A stretch of 64,000 nt of DNA from Proteus vulgaris (GTDB lineage: Bacteria; Pseudomonadota; Gammaproteobacteria; Enterobacterales; Enterobacteriaceae): the NCBI RefSeq assembly GCF_023100685.1, contig NZ_CP090064.1:3906001-3970000 (forward strand), given 5' to 3'. The translations under genes were made by a program, and so were the position numbers. Of this stretch, positions 35,418-47,006 are shown piece by piece. Within the stretch, counting starts at the first letter, position 1; every line of letters begins with the position of its first letter. Below the pieces are notes generated by a model, which saw only the letters and a list, made by a program, of their open reading frames with translations, made no database searches and was not told where the DNA came from.

Positions 35418-36401
35418 TTAAGGAATAAGTAGGCTTGAACCTTGAGATTGTCGGCTTTCAAGATAACAATGTGCTTCTTTTGCATCCGCTAATGCAAATT
35501 TCTGATTATCTGGCACACTGACATCAATTTTACCGCTACCAATTAATGCAAATAGCGCGTCACTTGCAGCATCTAGCTCTTCGCGTGTTGTGATATAACC
35601 CGAAATGGATGGGCGCGTCACATATAAAGAACCTTTTTTATTCAGAATACCTAAATCAACACCCGTTACTGCACCTGATGCGTTACCAAAACTCACCATT
35701 AAACCTCGATGTTGCAAACAGTCTAACGAGTCTAACCAAGTCGCTTTACCAACAGAATCATAAACAACTGGCACTTTTCGATTATTAGTCAACGCTAATA
35801 CACGTTCAACTATTGATTCTGTTTGGTAGTTAATCACTTCCCATGCACCAGCGGCTTTTGCTCTAGCAACCTTTGCATCACTGCCTGCTGTACCTATCAT
35901 TTTTGCACCAATGGCTTTAGCCCATTGACTTGCAATTAAACCAACGCCACCAGCTGCTGCGTGGAATAAAAAGGTTTCACCCGCTTGTAATTTATAGGTC
36001 TCATTGAAAAGATAATAAACCGTTAATCCTTTTAGAAAAGAAGCTGCGGCTTGTTCAAATGAGATATTATCAGGCAGACGCGCCACTTTATTTTCTGGTA
36101 CATTATGCGTATCGCTATAAGCCCCTAGCGGAGATTGAGCGTACACAACTCGGTCCCCTTCTTTTAGTGAAGTCACTTTAGCGCCTGTTTTGATAATAAT
36201 GCCCGCAGCTTCAGTGCCTAATCCGCTTGGAAATTGGCTTACAGGATATAACCCACTACGCACATAAGTATCAATATAGTTAATACCAATTGCCTTATTG
36301 GCAACCTGAACTTCGTGATCACCAAGAGGAGCAGGTGTAAATGTTGCTAACTCAAGAACATCTGCATCGCCATGAGTTGCAAATTGAATACGTTTAGCCA
36401 T
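35418..36401 (-). CDS. qorA: NADPH:quinone oxidoreductase (Qor, zeta-crystallin family)
   Basis: A 327-residue medium-chain dehydrogenase/reductase without the zinc ligands. MAKRIQFATHGDADVLELAT and VANKAIGINYIDTYVRSGLY match E. coli QorA. The NADPH-binding motif is AAAGGVGLIASQWAKAIGA and SLYVTRPSISGYI is typical. It reduces quinones one electron at a time. Its position between dusA and dnaB is conserved in enterobacteria; pspG, which lies between dusA and qor in E. coli, is absent here. Confidence 0.94.
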   Translation of the reverse strand: MAKRIQFATHGDADVLELATFTPAPLGDHEVQVANKAIGINYIDTYVRSGLYPVSQFPSGLGTEAAGIIIKTGAKVTSLKEGDRVVYAQSPLGAYSDTHNVPENKVARLPDNISFEQAAASFLKGLTVYYLFNETYKLQAGETFLFHAAAGGVGLIASQWAKAIGAKMIGTAGSDAKVARAKAAGAWEVINYQTESIVERVLALTNNRKVPVVYDSVGKATWLDSLDCLQHRGLMVSFGNASGAVTGVDLGILNKKGSLYVTRPSISGYITTREELDAASDALFALIGSGKIDVSVPDNQKFALADAKEAHCYLESRQSQGSSLLIP

Positions 36402-36611
36402 TACTATCTCCTTTGTAGGATGAGAGGTTAAATAAACGAGCGCAAAAGACCTTTAGAGATAATGACAAAGGATAGCTATTTCTACAAGGCACAGATAATT
36501 GGGTTAGCGTATACTAGAACGAATTGATCTTTTTTTGCTGTAAAAATAAACAGGGAAGATCAACTCGCTCTCATACACTGACTGACACTTTTTCGATTTT
36601 ATGCAGGATTT

Positions 36612-38021
36612 ATGGCCAGAAATAAGACCACTGACAAACTGATGTCTGATATCAAAGACCGACAAATGGAGGGATTAAAGCTACCTCCCCATTCGCTGGA
36701 AGCAGAACAGTCCGTGTTAGGCGGTCTGATGATAGATAATGAACGTTGGGATAATGTTTCTGAGCGTGTTACCTCAGAAGATTTTTATAGCCGACCTCAT
36801 CGTACTATTTTCTCGCAAATGCAACGCTTGCTGGAATTAGGTAAACCTATTGACCTAATTACACTATCAGAAGCATTAGAGCAAAATGCCGAGTTAGACA
36901 GTGTTGGCGGTTTTGCTTATTTAGCAGAACTTTCTAAAAATACGCCAAGTGCGGCGAACATCAACGCTTATGCCGATATTGTCCGAGAACGTGCGGTTGT
37001 TCGCGATATGATAAAAGTTGCCAACGAGATCGCGGATGCCGGTTTTGATCCTCAAGGACGCACCAGTGAAGATCTTCTCGATTTTGCTGAATCAAGAGTG
37101 TTCCAAATTGCTGAAACTCGTGCCAACAAAGATGAAGGCCCGAAAGCAATAGAGGCAATTTTAGAAGAAACTGTTGAAAAAATAGAACAGCTCTATCAGA
37201 AACCTCACGATGGTGTCACCGGGGTTTCAAGTGGTTATCAAGATCTTGATAAAAAAACCGCAGGATTACAAAAATCAGATTTAATTATTGTCGCGGCACG
37301 TCCTTCGATGGGTAAAACCACATTTGCCATGAACTTATGTGAAAATGCGGCAATGACAGAAGAAAAACCCGTACTTATCTTTAGTTTAGAGATGCCTGGT
37401 AACCAAATTATGATGCGTATGTTGGCATCATTATCTCGTGTCGATCAGACAAAAATTCGTACAGGCCAGCTTGATGATGAGGATTGGGCGCGTATTTCAA
37501 GCACCATGGGTATCTTGCTTGAAAAACGTAATATGTATATTGATGACTCATCGGGTTTAACACCAACGGAAGTGCGCTCTCGCGCTCGTCGAATTTATCG
37601 TGAACATGGCGGTTTAAGCCTTATCATGATTGACTACCTACAGCTAATGAGAGTACCTTCATTATCTGAAAATAGAACATTAGAAATTGCTGAAATTTCG
37701 CGTTCATTAAAAGCATTAGCTAAAGAACTGCAAGTTCCCGTGGTTGCACTATCACAGTTAAACCGTAGTTTGGAACAACGTGCTGATAAGCGCCCTGTTA
37801 ACTCCGACTTACGTGAATCGGGCTCTATCGAGCAGGATGCTGACCTTATCATGTTTATTTATCGTGACGAGGTTTATCACGAAAGTAGTGATTTAAAAGG
37901 TGTTGCAGAAATTATCATCGGTAAACAACGTAATGGTCCAATTGGTACAGTCAGACTTACCTTTAACGGTCAATGGTCGCGCTTTGATAGCTATGCTGGC
38001 CCTGCTTACGACGATGAATAA
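36612..38021 (+). CDS. dnaB: DnaB, replicative DNA helicase
   Basis: A 469-residue hexameric helicase of the replication fork. The N-terminal domain (LPPHSLEAEQSVLGGLMIDN) binds primase; a linker leads to the RecA-like domain with Walker A AARPSMGKTTFAMNLCENAA, Walker B LIMIDYLQLM and the arginine-finger region SDLRESGSIEQDADLIMFIY. Length is standard and there is no intein. It is followed 40 bases later by alr, as in E. coli. Confidence 0.97.
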   Translation: MARNKTTDKLMSDIKDRQMEGLKLPPHSLEAEQSVLGGLMIDNERWDNVSERVTSEDFYSRPHRTIFSQMQRLLELGKPIDLITLSEALEQNAELDSVGGFAYLAELSKNTPSAANINAYADIVRERAVVRDMIKVANEIADAGFDPQGRTSEDLLDFAESRVFQIAETRANKDEGPKAIEAILEETVEKIEQLYQKPHDGVTGVSSGYQDLDKKTAGLQKSDLIIVAARPSMGKTTFAMNLCENAAMTEEKPVLIFSLEMPGNQIMMRMLASLSRVDQTKIRTGQLDDEDWARISSTMGILLEKRNMYIDDSSGLTPTEVRSRARRIYREHGGLSLIMIDYLQLMRVPSLSENRTLEIAEISRSLKALAKELQVPVVALSQLNRSLEQRADKRPVNSDLRESGSIEQDADLIMFIYRDEVYHESSDLKGVAEIIIGKQRNGPIGTVRLTFNGQWSRFDSYAGPAYDDE

Positions 38022-38061
38022 TCACTAACCTTGATTTAATTAGAGGAAGTATTGAAATAAT

Positions 38062-39153
38062 ATGAAAGCGGCAACCGCAGTGATAGATCGCCGCGCTCTG
38101 CGTCACAATTTTCAGCATGTGAGAGACTATGCCCCACATAGCCACCTGATAGCTGTCGTGAAAGCAAACGCTTATGGTCATGGGTTATTAGAAACAGCGT
38201 ATACCTTAATGGATAATGCTGATTGTTTTGGTGTTGCACGTATTGGTGAGGCATTAACCTTACGAAGTGGGGGAGTTGTAAAACCCATCCTCTTATTAGA
38301 AGGTTTTTTTGATATTGCTGATTTACCTATTTTGGTCGTCAACCATATTGAAACCGTTGTTCACAGCCAAGAGCAATTGGAAGCTTTAGAACAAGCCAAT
38401 TTAGATGAACCCGTAAAAGTATGGATGAAAATCGATACTGGTATGCACCGTTTAGGTATACGCCCTGAAGATGCACAAGCTTTTTATTTACGACTTTCTG
38501 CCTGCAAGAATGTACAACAACCTGTCAATATTGTGAGCCATTTTAGTCGCGCTGATGAACCTGATGTTCCTGAAGCAACACAAAAACAAATCTCACTATT
38601 TCAAGATTTCATTCAAGATAAAGCCGGTGATAAGTCTATCGCAGCTTCTGCTGGTATTTTATTTTGGCCTCAAGTTCATTATCAATGGGTTCGCCCTGGC
38701 ATTATCACTTATGGCATCTCTCCGACTGGTGATGAAAGAACGGGCAAAGACTTTGGTTTAACCCCGGCAATGACACTGAAAACAAGTCTGATCGCCGTTC
38801 GTAAACATAAAGCGGGTGAACCAGTTGGTTATGGTGGCACATGGGTAAGTGAAAAAGACACTTATCTTGGAGTTATCGCCATTGGTTATGGTGATGGCTA
38901 TCCTCGCAGTGCGCCGTCAGGTACTCCTGTGTGGATTAATGGTCGAAAAGTGCCTATTGTGGGTCGTGTTTCGATGGATATGATCAGCGTCGATTTGGGG
39001 ACTGAATTGATTGATAGTGTTGGTGATGAAGCTATTTTATGGGGAGATGTGCTGCCCGTAGAAGAAATTGCCAAATATAGTGGTATTAGCGCCTATGAGT
39101 TGATTACAAAATTAACCTCGCGCGTCATCATGGAATACCTAGACGAACAATAA
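38062..39153 (+). CDS. alr: Alr, biosynthetic alanine racemase
   Basis: A 363-residue PLP enzyme interconverting L- and D-alanine for peptidoglycan. The PLP lysine is in [15 protein letters not shown] and the catalytic Tyr in [26 protein letters not shown] is the usual C-terminal barrel motif. GAGGAAG lies upstream of the ATG. It follows dnaB closely and precedes tyrB, the conserved dnaB-alr-tyrB order. Confidence 0.96.
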   Translation: MKAATAVIDRRALRHNFQHVRDYAPHSHLIAVVKANAYGHGLLETAYTLMDNADCFGVARIGEALTLRSGGVVKPILLLEGFFDIADLPILVVNHIETVVHSQEQLEALEQANLDEPVKVWMKIDTGMHRLGIRPEDAQAFYLRLSACKNVQQPVNIVSHFSRADEPDVPEATQKQISLFQDFIQDKAGDKSIAASAGILFWPQVHYQWVRPGIITYGISPTGDERTGKDFGLTPAMTLKTSLIAVRKHKAGEPVGYGGTWVSEKDTYLGVIAIGYGDGYPRSAPSGTPVWINGRKVPIVGRVSMDMISVDLGTELIDSVGDEAILWGDVLPVEEIAKYSGISAYELITKLTSRVIMEYLDEQ

Positions 39154-39206
39154 TACACACGATATTGTATCCCTATGACACACTAAAAGTGATTGGAGAA
39201 GAAGCC

Positions 39207-40403
39207 GTGTTTCAACAGGTTGAAGCGTTTCCGGGAGATCCCATTCTCTCATTGATGGATGTTTATAACAAAGACCTGCGTCAGGATAAAATTAATTTAA
39301 GCATCGGTCTTTATTATGATGAAGAAGGCAAAACCCCTATTTTAGGAACAGTGTCAGTTGCACGCCAGCAACTCAATGCCATGACACCCACAGCAACACT
39401 TTATTTACCAATGGAAGGGCTAGCGCCTTATCGTAGCGAAATTCAAGATCTTCTTTTCGGTGCAGATAATCCTCTAATTGCAGAAAAAAAAATTGCCACA
39501 ATCCAAACATTAGGTGGATCAGGTGCATTAAAAGTGGGTGCTGATTTTCTGCATCGCTATTTCCCAGGATCAGAAGTGTGGATAAGTGATCCAACTTGGG
39601 ATAATCATCGTTCTATTTTTGCTGGTTCAGGTTTCAAAGTGAATGACTACCCTTACTTTGATCCTGAAACCAAAGGCGTAAAATTTGAAGCACTATTAGA
39701 TTGCTTTAAAAAACTGCCTGAAAAAAGCATTGTATTGATGCATCCTTGTTGCCATAACCCAACAGGCTCCGATCTGACTAAAGATCAATGGGATCAAGTT
39801 ACCGAAGTATTAAAATCTCGCCAAGCAATTCCATTTTTAGATATTGCTTATCAAGGATTTGCTGAAAACTTAGATGATGATGCTTATGCTATTCGTACTA
39901 TGGCGAAAGCAGGATTACCGATACTTATCAGTAATTCGTTTTCAAAAATCTTTGGGATCTACGGTGAACGTGCGGGCGGTTTATCCATTGTTTGTAATAA
40001 TGCCACTGAATGCGAACATGTGTTAGGTCAACTAAAAGCAGGTGTACGTCGCATCTATTCAAGCCCAGCAAATTACGGCGCACAAATTGTTAATAAAGTG
40101 CTCTCAGACCAAGTGCTAACAGCACAATGGCAAAAAGAAGTGGCACATATGCGTGATCGTATTAAAGAGATGAGAGTCACTTTAGTTAATGCCTTGAGAG
40201 TAGCATTACCCGAAAAGAACTTTGATCACTTATTAACACAACGTGGCATGTTTAGTTATACCGGTTTTACACAAGCACAAGTTGATAGATTAAGAGAAGA
40301 GTTTGGTATTTATCTTGTTGGTACAGGTCGTGTTTGTATGGCTGGTGTCAATACAGGTAATGTTCAGCGCATCGCCCAAGCTTTTGCAGCTGTAAGTATT
40401 TAA
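39207..40403 (+). CDS. tyrB: TyrB, aromatic amino-acid aminotransferase
   Basis: A 398-residue class I aminotransferase making tyrosine, phenylalanine and also leucine. The start is set at GTG 39207, giving [16 protein letters not shown] to match E. coli MFQKVDAYAGDPIL; GGAG at 39195-39198 is well spaced. The open frame extends 14 codons upstream to a TTG, but that stretch has no counterpart in the family. The PLP lysine is in [20 protein letters not shown] and the substrate Arg in [18 protein letters not shown] terminator follows. Confidence 0.93.
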   Translation: MFQQVEAFPGDPILSLMDVYNKDLRQDKINLSIGLYYDEEGKTPILGTVSVARQQLNAMTPTATLYLPMEGLAPYRSEIQDLLFGADNPLIAEKKIATIQTLGGSGALKVGADFLHRYFPGSEVWISDPTWDNHRSIFAGSGFKVNDYPYFDPETKGVKFEALLDCFKKLPEKSIVLMHPCCHNPTGSDLTKDQWDQVTEVLKSRQAIPFLDIAYQGFAENLDDDAYAIRTMAKAGLPILISNSFSKIFGIYGERAGGLSIVCNNATECEHVLGQLKAGVRRIYSSPANYGAQIVNKVLSDQVLTAQWQKEVAHMRDRIKEMRVTLVNALRVALPEKNFDHLLTQRGMFSYTGFTQAQVDRLREEFGIYLVGTGRVCMAGVNTGNVQRIAQAFAAVSI

Positions 40404-40429
40404 ATTACTCACACTCTTTTGTGATAAAA

Positions 40430-40465
40430 AATACCTGCCTATTCTCATAAGCAGGTATTTCTTTT
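40430..40465. terminator. Bidirectional terminator between tyrB and cyuA
   Basis: Stem AATACCTGC (40430-40438) and GCAGGTATT (40451-40459), followed by TCTTTTT on the plus strand and by TTTTTATCAC on the minus strand. Confidence 0.8.
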
Positions 40466-40507
40466 TACTACATCATAACTTTCACTGTCATTTTAGGTTT
40501 TGACCTT

Positions 40508-41857
40508 TTATATATTGACAGCCTGTTTCTTTTCCCCAGCATTACGGCGTGCTTTTTCTTCCATAATCTCAATAATTTGAATATCCGTATATTGCATTGC
40601 GCGACTGGCTAATGCACAAAGGTTTGCAATTGAGCTATCAACATCATCGCTGACAATACCATCAGTACCCGCAACACTTTGATTTTGCATCGCCATTAAT
40701 ACGGCTTTATAAGCACTCGCTGCACTACTCGATACTTTCATTGCACAGCTATTTGATGCGCCATCACAGATAATGCCACTGATATCACCAATCATACTGT
40801 TGATAGACATACTCACTGTGGTGAAATCTTTAGTCAGTAACCATGCCATTCCTGCCGCTGCCCCCATTGAAGCTGTGGTTGCAGCACAAAGAGCAGAAAG
40901 CGGTGGAAAATGGCTATGGACATAAATCGCCATTAAGTGTGATAAAACTAACGCACGCAATAAAGTTTCATCATCAGCATGGATAAATTCAGCAACAACC
41001 ATAACTGGTAATGTTGCCGCGATCCCTTGATTACCTGAGCCTGAGTTACTCATTGCAGGTAATACCGCACCACCCATGCGAGCATCAGAAGCAGCTGATG
41101 CTCTGATCATGATTTCATTAAGTAAATCTTTACCTAACAAACCTTTTTCTTGTTGCAGAATTAATGTACGGCCAATTGCTAATCCATAGGTGTTTTTTAG
41201 CCCTTCTTCTGATAATGCACCGTTTAAATGGGCAGCATTGAGCATAAACTCAATTTCATTCACAGGCACATTAAGTGCGAAGTTATAGATATCTTCGGCA
41301 CAAACATCAGTAAAAGGTTTTTCATCAGTACATTCACAATTATTGGCAAACGCTGTTTTATCTTCCTCAAAAACAACGTCACCATTACATTCACAACGAA
41401 CAACATGTGTATGCTCTCTTGCAATACTGACAATGGCATAACCAGATTGACCATACACTTTTGCTTCAGAATAAAGAACATCTTCACATGGTGCTTTCAC
41501 ACCAACAGTGACTTTACCTTCAGCAACCAGTGTTTTAGCTTGAGCAACTGCTTCCGTGGAAGCCTTTAGCAAGACTTCCAGTCCTGCATCAGGATCGCCA
41601 CCCGTAGCACCCAGTGCGGCTGCAATAGGAAGCCCAGCCATTCCCGTTCCAGGTACGGTTACGCCCATTCCATTTTTCATTAAGTTTGGTGAAACCCAAG
41701 CCTCAACACGAACAACTGGCTCGCCTAAAAGTGCGGTTGCTTTTGCCGCTGCCAGTGCTAATGAAATTGGCTCTGTACAACCCACTGCAGGTTTAACACC
41801 TTCACGTAACTGGCGAACGAACTGTGACCATAAATGAGAATTCTTGTTCTTGCTCAT
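40508..41857 (-). CDS. cyuA: CyuA, L-cysteine desulfidase (YhaM/UPF0597)
   Basis: A 449-residue iron-sulfur enzyme that degrades L-cysteine to pyruvate, ammonia and sulfide, mainly in anaerobic cells. [20 protein letters not shown] at the N-terminus and [17 protein letters not shown] near residue 370 supply the conserved Cys of the family; [20 protein letters not shown] is also invariant. It lies 64 bases after cyuP, forming the cyuPA operon. In E. coli these genes are elsewhere; here they are inserted between tyrB and uvrA. Sulfide produced could feed metY, which is inference. Confidence 0.92.
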   Translation of the reverse strand: MSKNKNSHLWSQFVRQLREGVKPAVGCTEPISLALAAAKATALLGEPVVRVEAWVSPNLMKNGMGVTVPGTGMAGLPIAAALGATGGDPDAGLEVLLKASTEAVAQAKTLVAEGKVTVGVKAPCEDVLYSEAKVYGQSGYAIVSIAREHTHVVRCECNGDVVFEEDKTAFANNCECTDEKPFTDVCAEDIYNFALNVPVNEIEFMLNAAHLNGALSEEGLKNTYGLAIGRTLILQQEKGLLGKDLLNEIMIRASAASDARMGGAVLPAMSNSGSGNQGIAATLPVMVVAEFIHADDETLLRALVLSHLMAIYVHSHFPPLSALCAATTASMGAAAGMAWLLTKDFTTVSMSINSMIGDISGIICDGASNSCAMKVSSSAASAYKAVLMAMQNQSVAGTDGIVSDDVDSSIANLCALASRAMQYTDIQIIEIMEEKARRNAGEKKQAVNI

Positions 41858-41921
41858 AATCTAACACCTTGGATTAATTTAGTTTTTTACAACAACGTCT
41901 AACTAGAACCGAAGTTGGCGA

Positions 41922-43253
41922 CTATGAGAATGCCAAGAACGGAGAGATAACGAGCAGTAAACCGGTAAAGATAATCAGGTATAGTGACGCACCTTTGTAT
42001 TTGTGTAACATAGGTACTTTGTACACTAAGTATGCAGGGATAAGACAACCCACCATACCGAAGATTGGGCTACAAATTGAAGTGAAGCTCAATACTGGCG
42101 CATTAAGGATGATGGCTGCCCATGCTAGTAGTACGGCGAAAATCATGATGCCGTTTTGTACCCATTTTTGGTTAATCTTTTCAGTAGGGATATAACGTTG
42201 CAGAATATTCATCACAATCCCTTGTGTCGCTTCACGGAAACCTAAATAAACACCAAAGAATGCAGTCATTACGGCAAAAATATTGAGCATAACGCTAACA
42301 ACTGTTACCCAACCGCCAGGGAAGAATTTCGCCGCAATCGCTAATGCTGAGATATTTTGTTCGTAGGCTTTAACGGCTTCATCATGGCCCATTGCTAATG
42401 TGAATGAGATTGCATAGAAGAAAACAGTACAGAACAACACACCGAAAGCGATGTTCATTGCACGTAACGCTTTATGACGAGCAACTTCACGGTTTTTATT
42501 ACGACCACGGTAAGAGATAACCATTGGGCTTAATGTTTGGATAAACAGAATTGAAGTCAGTGTAAAAGGTAAAGTGATAATAGCTTCTTTAATTAAACGT
42601 CCTGCTGGTGGTAATGCGCCCACATTATAAAGATGCCACATACCAATCATGGAGATCCCTAATGCTGCAACAACAAACAGTTTAGTCAGTACCATAAAGC
42701 TTGATACTTTAAACAGTAATTGTTCACCACGAGAAGAGATAGCGACTAAGGCACAAATCAGGATCAAACCATAAAATGGATTTTCTGATAGCAAACCTTC
42801 AGTAACACCAAATGTTTGTAAGTAAGAAGCACTGTCATTAGTGATTGCTGTTGAATAAACAAACATCCAAATAACTAACATCACAAAGTAGAGTGCACCT
42901 AATAAAATACCCCAGTTTTTACCGAGATAGCCGGTAATAACGCTTGGATAGTCTTTACACTCTGGAGATTCAGCCAACGTATTAATAAATAAGCGTTGAA
43001 AAAGGTACATAGCTGGATAACCAATGATCGAAGATAATAGGAAAACCCATAATCCCATCAGGCCTACCTGCACAGGTAAAAATACAATACCTGCACCGAT
43101 AGCCATACCGATACTCATGATAACCCAGCCCACATCATTGCCGTCGAATTTAATAGCCGCACGCCATTCTTGTTCAGTCATACCTGCGCGGCGAGCGCCA
43201 GCACTAGTTGCGGGATAGCTTGTGGTCTCTGTTTTTGAGGAAGCCGTTTCCAT
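41922..43253 (-). CDS. cyuP: CyuP, cysteine/serine transporter (YhaO, HAAAP family)
   Basis: A 443-residue inner-membrane importer of the hydroxy/aromatic amino-acid permease family with eleven helices. KFDGNDVGWVIMSIGMAIGA and IVFLPVQVGLMGLWVFLLSS follow E. coli CyuP. The ATG at 43253 (METASSKTE) is preferred because it equals the E. coli start METASNKTE; an in-frame GTG four codons upstream is also possible. It supplies cysteine to CyuA, encoded next. No cyuR regulator gene is nearby. Confidence 0.9.
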   Translation of the reverse strand: METASSKTETTSYPATSAGARRAGMTEQEWRAAIKFDGNDVGWVIMSIGMAIGAGIVFLPVQVGLMGLWVFLLSSIIGYPAMYLFQRLFINTLAESPECKDYPSVITGYLGKNWGILLGALYFVMLVIWMFVYSTAITNDSASYLQTFGVTEGLLSENPFYGLILICALVAISSRGEQLLFKVSSFMVLTKLFVVAALGISMIGMWHLYNVGALPPAGRLIKEAIITLPFTLTSILFIQTLSPMVISYRGRNKNREVARHKALRAMNIAFGVLFCTVFFYAISFTLAMGHDEAVKAYEQNISALAIAAKFFPGGWVTVVSVMLNIFAVMTAFFGVYLGFREATQGIVMNILQRYIPTEKINQKWVQNGIMIFAVLLAWAAIILNAPVLSFTSICSPIFGMVGCLIPAYLVYKVPMLHKYKGASLYLIIFTGLLLVISPFLAFS

Positions 43254-43563
43254 ATTAGTACTCACTTTTTATATTGTAATTGTTAATAGCAAAACGAATT
43301 TTGGGGGTAAAAAAGCTCTATCTAACGTTGCGATATCAAAATAACCTTATTCTTTGCAGGCGTTATTTATTATGGGTAAATGATAGGGAATATTACGGAG
43401 AAAAAAGTTGTTATAAATCGTGATAGCCTGAAATGATTTGGAAAATAATTCTCCCTGAAGGAGAAAAGTAGGATTATCTGTTCAAAGAGCATAGTAAATA
43501 ATAACCTTCCCTCTATTGTAACCCCAAGAAACACACAACCATTTGATTAATAAAGCAAAACAC

Positions 43564-43580
43564 TTATTGTTATACAATAA
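43564..43580. promoter_or_regulatory. Possible operator upstream of cyuPA
   Basis: TTATTGTTATACAATAA has perfect 7-bp arms around TAT, about 310 bases before the cyuP ATG. An Lrp/AsnC-type regulator is a candidate binder, since CyuR belongs to that family; unproven. Confidence 0.35.
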
Positions 43581-43850
43581 TAGTCAAGTATAACAATTGA
43601 AACAAATCACCAAATAAACTGTGCTGTCTATCACGATATACTATGATAATCTTTTCTATTTAGCTTTGTTGTATCGTATTTGGTTAAAATTACGTTACAA
43701 AACAGCATGAATAACTATTTAATCTATTTTTTTATAAAAATGAGAATTAATAATATAAAAATATATAAGGAAGTGAATGGTGAAAAGAGAATACTTTTTT
43801 CAATAGAATTAAATTCTATCATTTATGATAGATTTACTTTTCTAGAAGAA

Positions 43851-43891
43851 AAGCGCTACAAACAATAAAGAGTTTATTATCTGTAGCGCTT
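43851..43891 (-). terminator. Terminator of uvrA
   Basis: Ten-bp stem AAGCGCTACA (43851-43860) and TGTAGCGCTT (43882-43891), followed on the minus strand by TTTTCTTC, about 30 bases after the uvrA stop. Confidence 0.7.
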
Positions 43892-43919
43892 AGATTATAA
43901 TGGAATAAACAGCCTAGTA

Positions 43920-46754
43920 CTAATAACCACGCTCTAGGATTGGCTTTAAGAATCTTGCGGTATGTGAGCCTTCAAATTCCGCAACTTGCTCTGGTGTGCC
44001 TGACACTAAAATTTGACCACCACCACTTCCGCCTTCAGGGCCAAGATCGACAATCCAGTCTGCAGTCTTGATCACATCAAGATTGTGTTCAATCACCACA
44101 ATCGTATTACCTTGATCACGTAACTGATGAAGAACTTCAAGCAGTAACTCAATATCAGCAAAGTGAAGTCCTGTTGTGGGTTCATCTAAAATATAGAGTG
44201 TCTGCCCTGTGCCACGTTTTGACAACTCTTTCGCTAACTTAACCCGTTGTGCCTCACCACCTGATAATGTGGTCGCTGATTGCCCCAAACGAATATAAGA
44301 CAACCCAACATCAATCAATGTTTGTAACTTACGAGCCAGCGCAGGAACAGCATCAAAAAACTCTCTTGCCTCTTCGATAGTCATATCCAAGGCTTCGTGA
44401 ATATTTTTCCCTTTGTATTTAATTTCAAGAGTTTCACGGTTATAGCGCTGACCTTTACATTGATCACAAGGAACATAAACATCCGGTAAAAAGTGCATTT
44501 CAACTTTTAATACACCATCACCTTGGCAAGCTTCGCAGCGCCCACCTTTTACGTTGAAACTGAAACGACCTGGCGTATAACCACGAGTACGAGATTCAGG
44601 AACCCCCGCAAATAACTCACGAATAGGTGTAAAAACACCAGTATAGGTTGCGGGATTTGAACGAGGAGTTCGGCCAATTGGACTTTGGTTAATATCAATA
44701 ACTTTATCGAAATACTCTAAACCTTCAACATCTAAATAAGGTGCAGGCACAATAGTTGTGGCACCATTTAATTGGCGTTGCGCAATAGGGAATAACGTAT
44801 CATTGATAAGCGTTGATTTGCCTGAACCTGATACCCCCGTAATACAGGTAAATAAACCTACTGGTAATTTCAGATTTACATTTTTTAAGTTATTACCTTT
44901 TGCACCAAGAATGGTCAGCATTTTTTCTCGATCAACCGGAACACGCTGCTCTGGAATAGCGATACGGCGCTCACCACTTAAAAACTTACCTGTTAATGAG
45001 TTCGGATTATTAATGATATCTTCAAGTGTCCCCTGAGCAACAATCTCACCACCATGAACACCTGCACCAGGGCCAATATCGATAACATGATCTGCTGCAC
45101 GGATAGCATCTTCATCATGCTCAACAACGATCACGGTATTACCTAAATTACGTAAGTGGATCAATGTTTCAAGTAGGCGATCGTTATCTCGTTGATGTAA
45201 TCCAATAGAAGGCTCATCTAATACATACATAACGCCCACTAACCCAGCACCAATTTGGCTCGCCAAGCGAATACGCTGTGCTTCACCACCAGATAATGTT
45301 TCAGCTGAACGAGAAAGTGTGAGGTAATTTAAGCCAACATTGACCAAAAACTTCAGTCGATCGCCAATTTCTTTTAACACTTTTTCTGCAATCTTCGCTC
45401 TCTGCCCACTGAGCTTTAAGTTTTGGAAAAAGGTCATGGCATGACCAATGCTGTAATCTGCAATTTCAGGCAATGTTGTATTTTCAACATACACATGGCG
45501 AGCTTCACGACGTAAACGCGTACCACCACATGATGCACAAGGACGGTTACTAATGTACTTAGAAAGTTCTTCACGCACCGCGCTTGATTCTGTCTCGCGG
45601 TAACGGCGTTCCATATTATTTAGTACACCTTCAAAAGGATGATGACGAACAACAACATCGCCTCGGTCGTTAGTGTATTTAAATTCAATATTTTCTTTAC
45701 CTGAGCCAGTCAAAACTATTTTTTGGATATTATCTGGCAAGGAATCAAACGGTGCTTCAACATCAAAATGATAATGTTCACTCAGTGAACGTAGCATCTG
45801 GAAATAGTAGAAATTACGACGATCCCATCCTTTAATCGCACCACCAGCAAGAGAGATCTCTCGATTTTGGATCACTAAATCGGGATCGAAAAATTGCTGC
45901 ACACCTAAACCATCACAGGTTGGACAAGCTCCTGCAGGGTTGTTAAAAGAGAATAAACGAGGTTCTAACTCGCTCATGCTGTAGCCACAAACAGGACACG
46001 CGAAATTCGCAGAAAAAATAATGTCTTCTGCATTGTTATCATCCATATCAGAGATAACGGCAGTACCACCTGAAAGTTCTAACGCGGTTTCAAAAGATTC
46101 CGCTAGACGTTGAGCGAGATCGTCACGTACTTTAAAACGGTCAATTACCACTTCAATGGTATGTTTTTTCTGTAATTCTAATGTTGGTGGATCAGAAAGA
46201 TCGCACACTTCACCGTCAATACGCGCGCGAATATAACCTTGAGCTGCAAGATTATTCAGTAGCTTAATGTGCTCACCTTTACGCTCTTTCACCACTGGTG
46301 CTAACAGCATTAAACGCTTACCTTCAGGCTGTTCAAGCACATTATCAACCATTTGACTGACCGTTTGTGCGGCTAATGGAATATCATGATCAGGGCAACG
46401 AGGTTCACCAACGCGCGCAAATAAGAGACGTAGGTAATCGTGTATTTCGGTAATTGTTCCCACCGTTGAACGTGGGTTATGTGATGTAGATTTTTGTTCA
46501 ATCGAAATAGCGGGAGATAAACCTTCAATGTGATCAACATCAGGTTTTTCCATTAACGAAAGAAACTGACGAGCATAAGCAGAAAGTGATTCAACATAAC
46601 GTCGTTGTCCTTCTGCATAAAGCGTATCAAAGGCTAAAGAGGATTTACCTGAGCCTGAAAGTCCCGTAATAACAATAAGTTTATCGCGAGGAATGACCAA
46701 ATTGATATTTTTTAGATTATGGGTGCGAGCGCCCCGTACTTCGATTTTATCCAT
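43920..46754 (-). CDS. uvrA: UvrA, nucleotide-excision repair ATPase
   Basis: A 944-residue damage-recognition subunit of UvrABC. It has two ABC ATPase modules: Walker [21 protein letters not shown] and [17 protein letters not shown], signatures [14 protein letters not shown] and [14 protein letters not shown], and zinc fingers such as CPVCGYSM...CPTCDGLG and CEACQGDG...CDQCKGQR. The start at 46754 gives [20 protein letters not shown] as in E. coli; an open extension to 46814 reads into the promoter. A LexA box stands at 46821-46836 in the region shared with ssb. Confidence 0.97.
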   Translation of the reverse strand: MDKIEVRGARTHNLKNINLVIPRDKLIVITGLSGSGKSSLAFDTLYAEGQRRYVESLSAYARQFLSLMEKPDVDHIEGLSPAISIEQKSTSHNPRSTVGTITEIHDYLRLLFARVGEPRCPDHDIPLAAQTVSQMVDNVLEQPEGKRLMLLAPVVKERKGEHIKLLNNLAAQGYIRARIDGEVCDLSDPPTLELQKKHTIEVVIDRFKVRDDLAQRLAESFETALELSGGTAVISDMDDNNAEDIIFSANFACPVCGYSMSELEPRLFSFNNPAGACPTCDGLGVQQFFDPDLVIQNREISLAGGAIKGWDRRNFYYFQMLRSLSEHYHFDVEAPFDSLPDNIQKIVLTGSGKENIEFKYTNDRGDVVVRHHPFEGVLNNMERRYRETESSAVREELSKYISNRPCASCGGTRLRREARHVYVENTTLPEIADYSIGHAMTFFQNLKLSGQRAKIAEKVLKEIGDRLKFLVNVGLNYLTLSRSAETLSGGEAQRIRLASQIGAGLVGVMYVLDEPSIGLHQRDNDRLLETLIHLRNLGNTVIVVEHDEDAIRAADHVIDIGPGAGVHGGEIVAQGTLEDIINNPNSLTGKFLSGERRIAIPEQRVPVDREKMLTILGAKGNNLKNVNLKLPVGLFTCITGVSGSGKSTLINDTLFPIAQRQLNGATTIVPAPYLDVEGLEYFDKVIDINQSPIGRTPRSNPATYTGVFTPIRELFAGVPESRTRGYTPGRFSFNVKGGRCEACQGDGVLKVEMHFLPDVYVPCDQCKGQRYNRETLEIKYKGKNIHEALDMTIEEAREFFDAVPALARKLQTLIDVGLSYIRLGQSATTLSGGEAQRVKLAKELSKRGTGQTLYILDEPTTGLHFADIELLLEVLHQLRDQGNTIVVIEHNLDVIKTADWIVDLGPEGGSGGGQILVSGTPEQVAEFEGSHTARFLKPILERGY

Positions 46755-46820
46755 GAATATATCCCGGATTGAGAGAGTCGCCGAAAAAGAAATAATCGGA
46801 TAATTATGACACAAAGTTAA

Positions 46821-46836
46821 CTGAATGGATATACAG
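46821..46836. promoter_or_regulatory. LexA box between uvrA and ssb
   Basis: CTGAATGGATATACAG fits CTG-N10-CAG and differs by one base from the E. coli uvrA box as I recall it. It lies 67 bases before the uvrA ATG and can govern both divergent genes. Confidence 0.88.
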
Positions 46837-47006
46837 TATATATAGTGAAATTGAATGATGATGTAAACCTGTCATTTTGAGACAAAAAAATATCGACAAT
46901 GTTCACAATTGAGAAATTCATCACACGTCATATTCAAATTTTAGCGTACGTGATAAACTTATTCGCTTATGATTTCAAAAAATTTACTTTCGCAGGAGTA
47001 CCTCAC

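Larger units (their letters stand above)
43254..43919. other. Gap upstream of cyuP
   Basis: About 665 A+T-rich bases. The cyuPA promoter must be here; the dyad TTATTGT-TAT-ACAATAA (43564-43580) could be an operator, with a related half (TATAACAATTG) just after it. A 62-codon plus-strand frame (43680-43868, TTG start) has no ribosome site and runs into the uvrA terminator, so I do not call it. Confidence 0.5.

Noticed and set aside
43680..43868. 62-codon plus-strand frame before the uvrA terminator
   Set aside because: TTG start without ribosome site; its last codons are part of the terminator hairpin; composition is that of the A+T-rich gap.
46899..47006. N-terminal extension of ssb
   Set aside because: The stretch is promoter and leader; the ATG at 47007 has AGGAG and gives the conserved SSB start.
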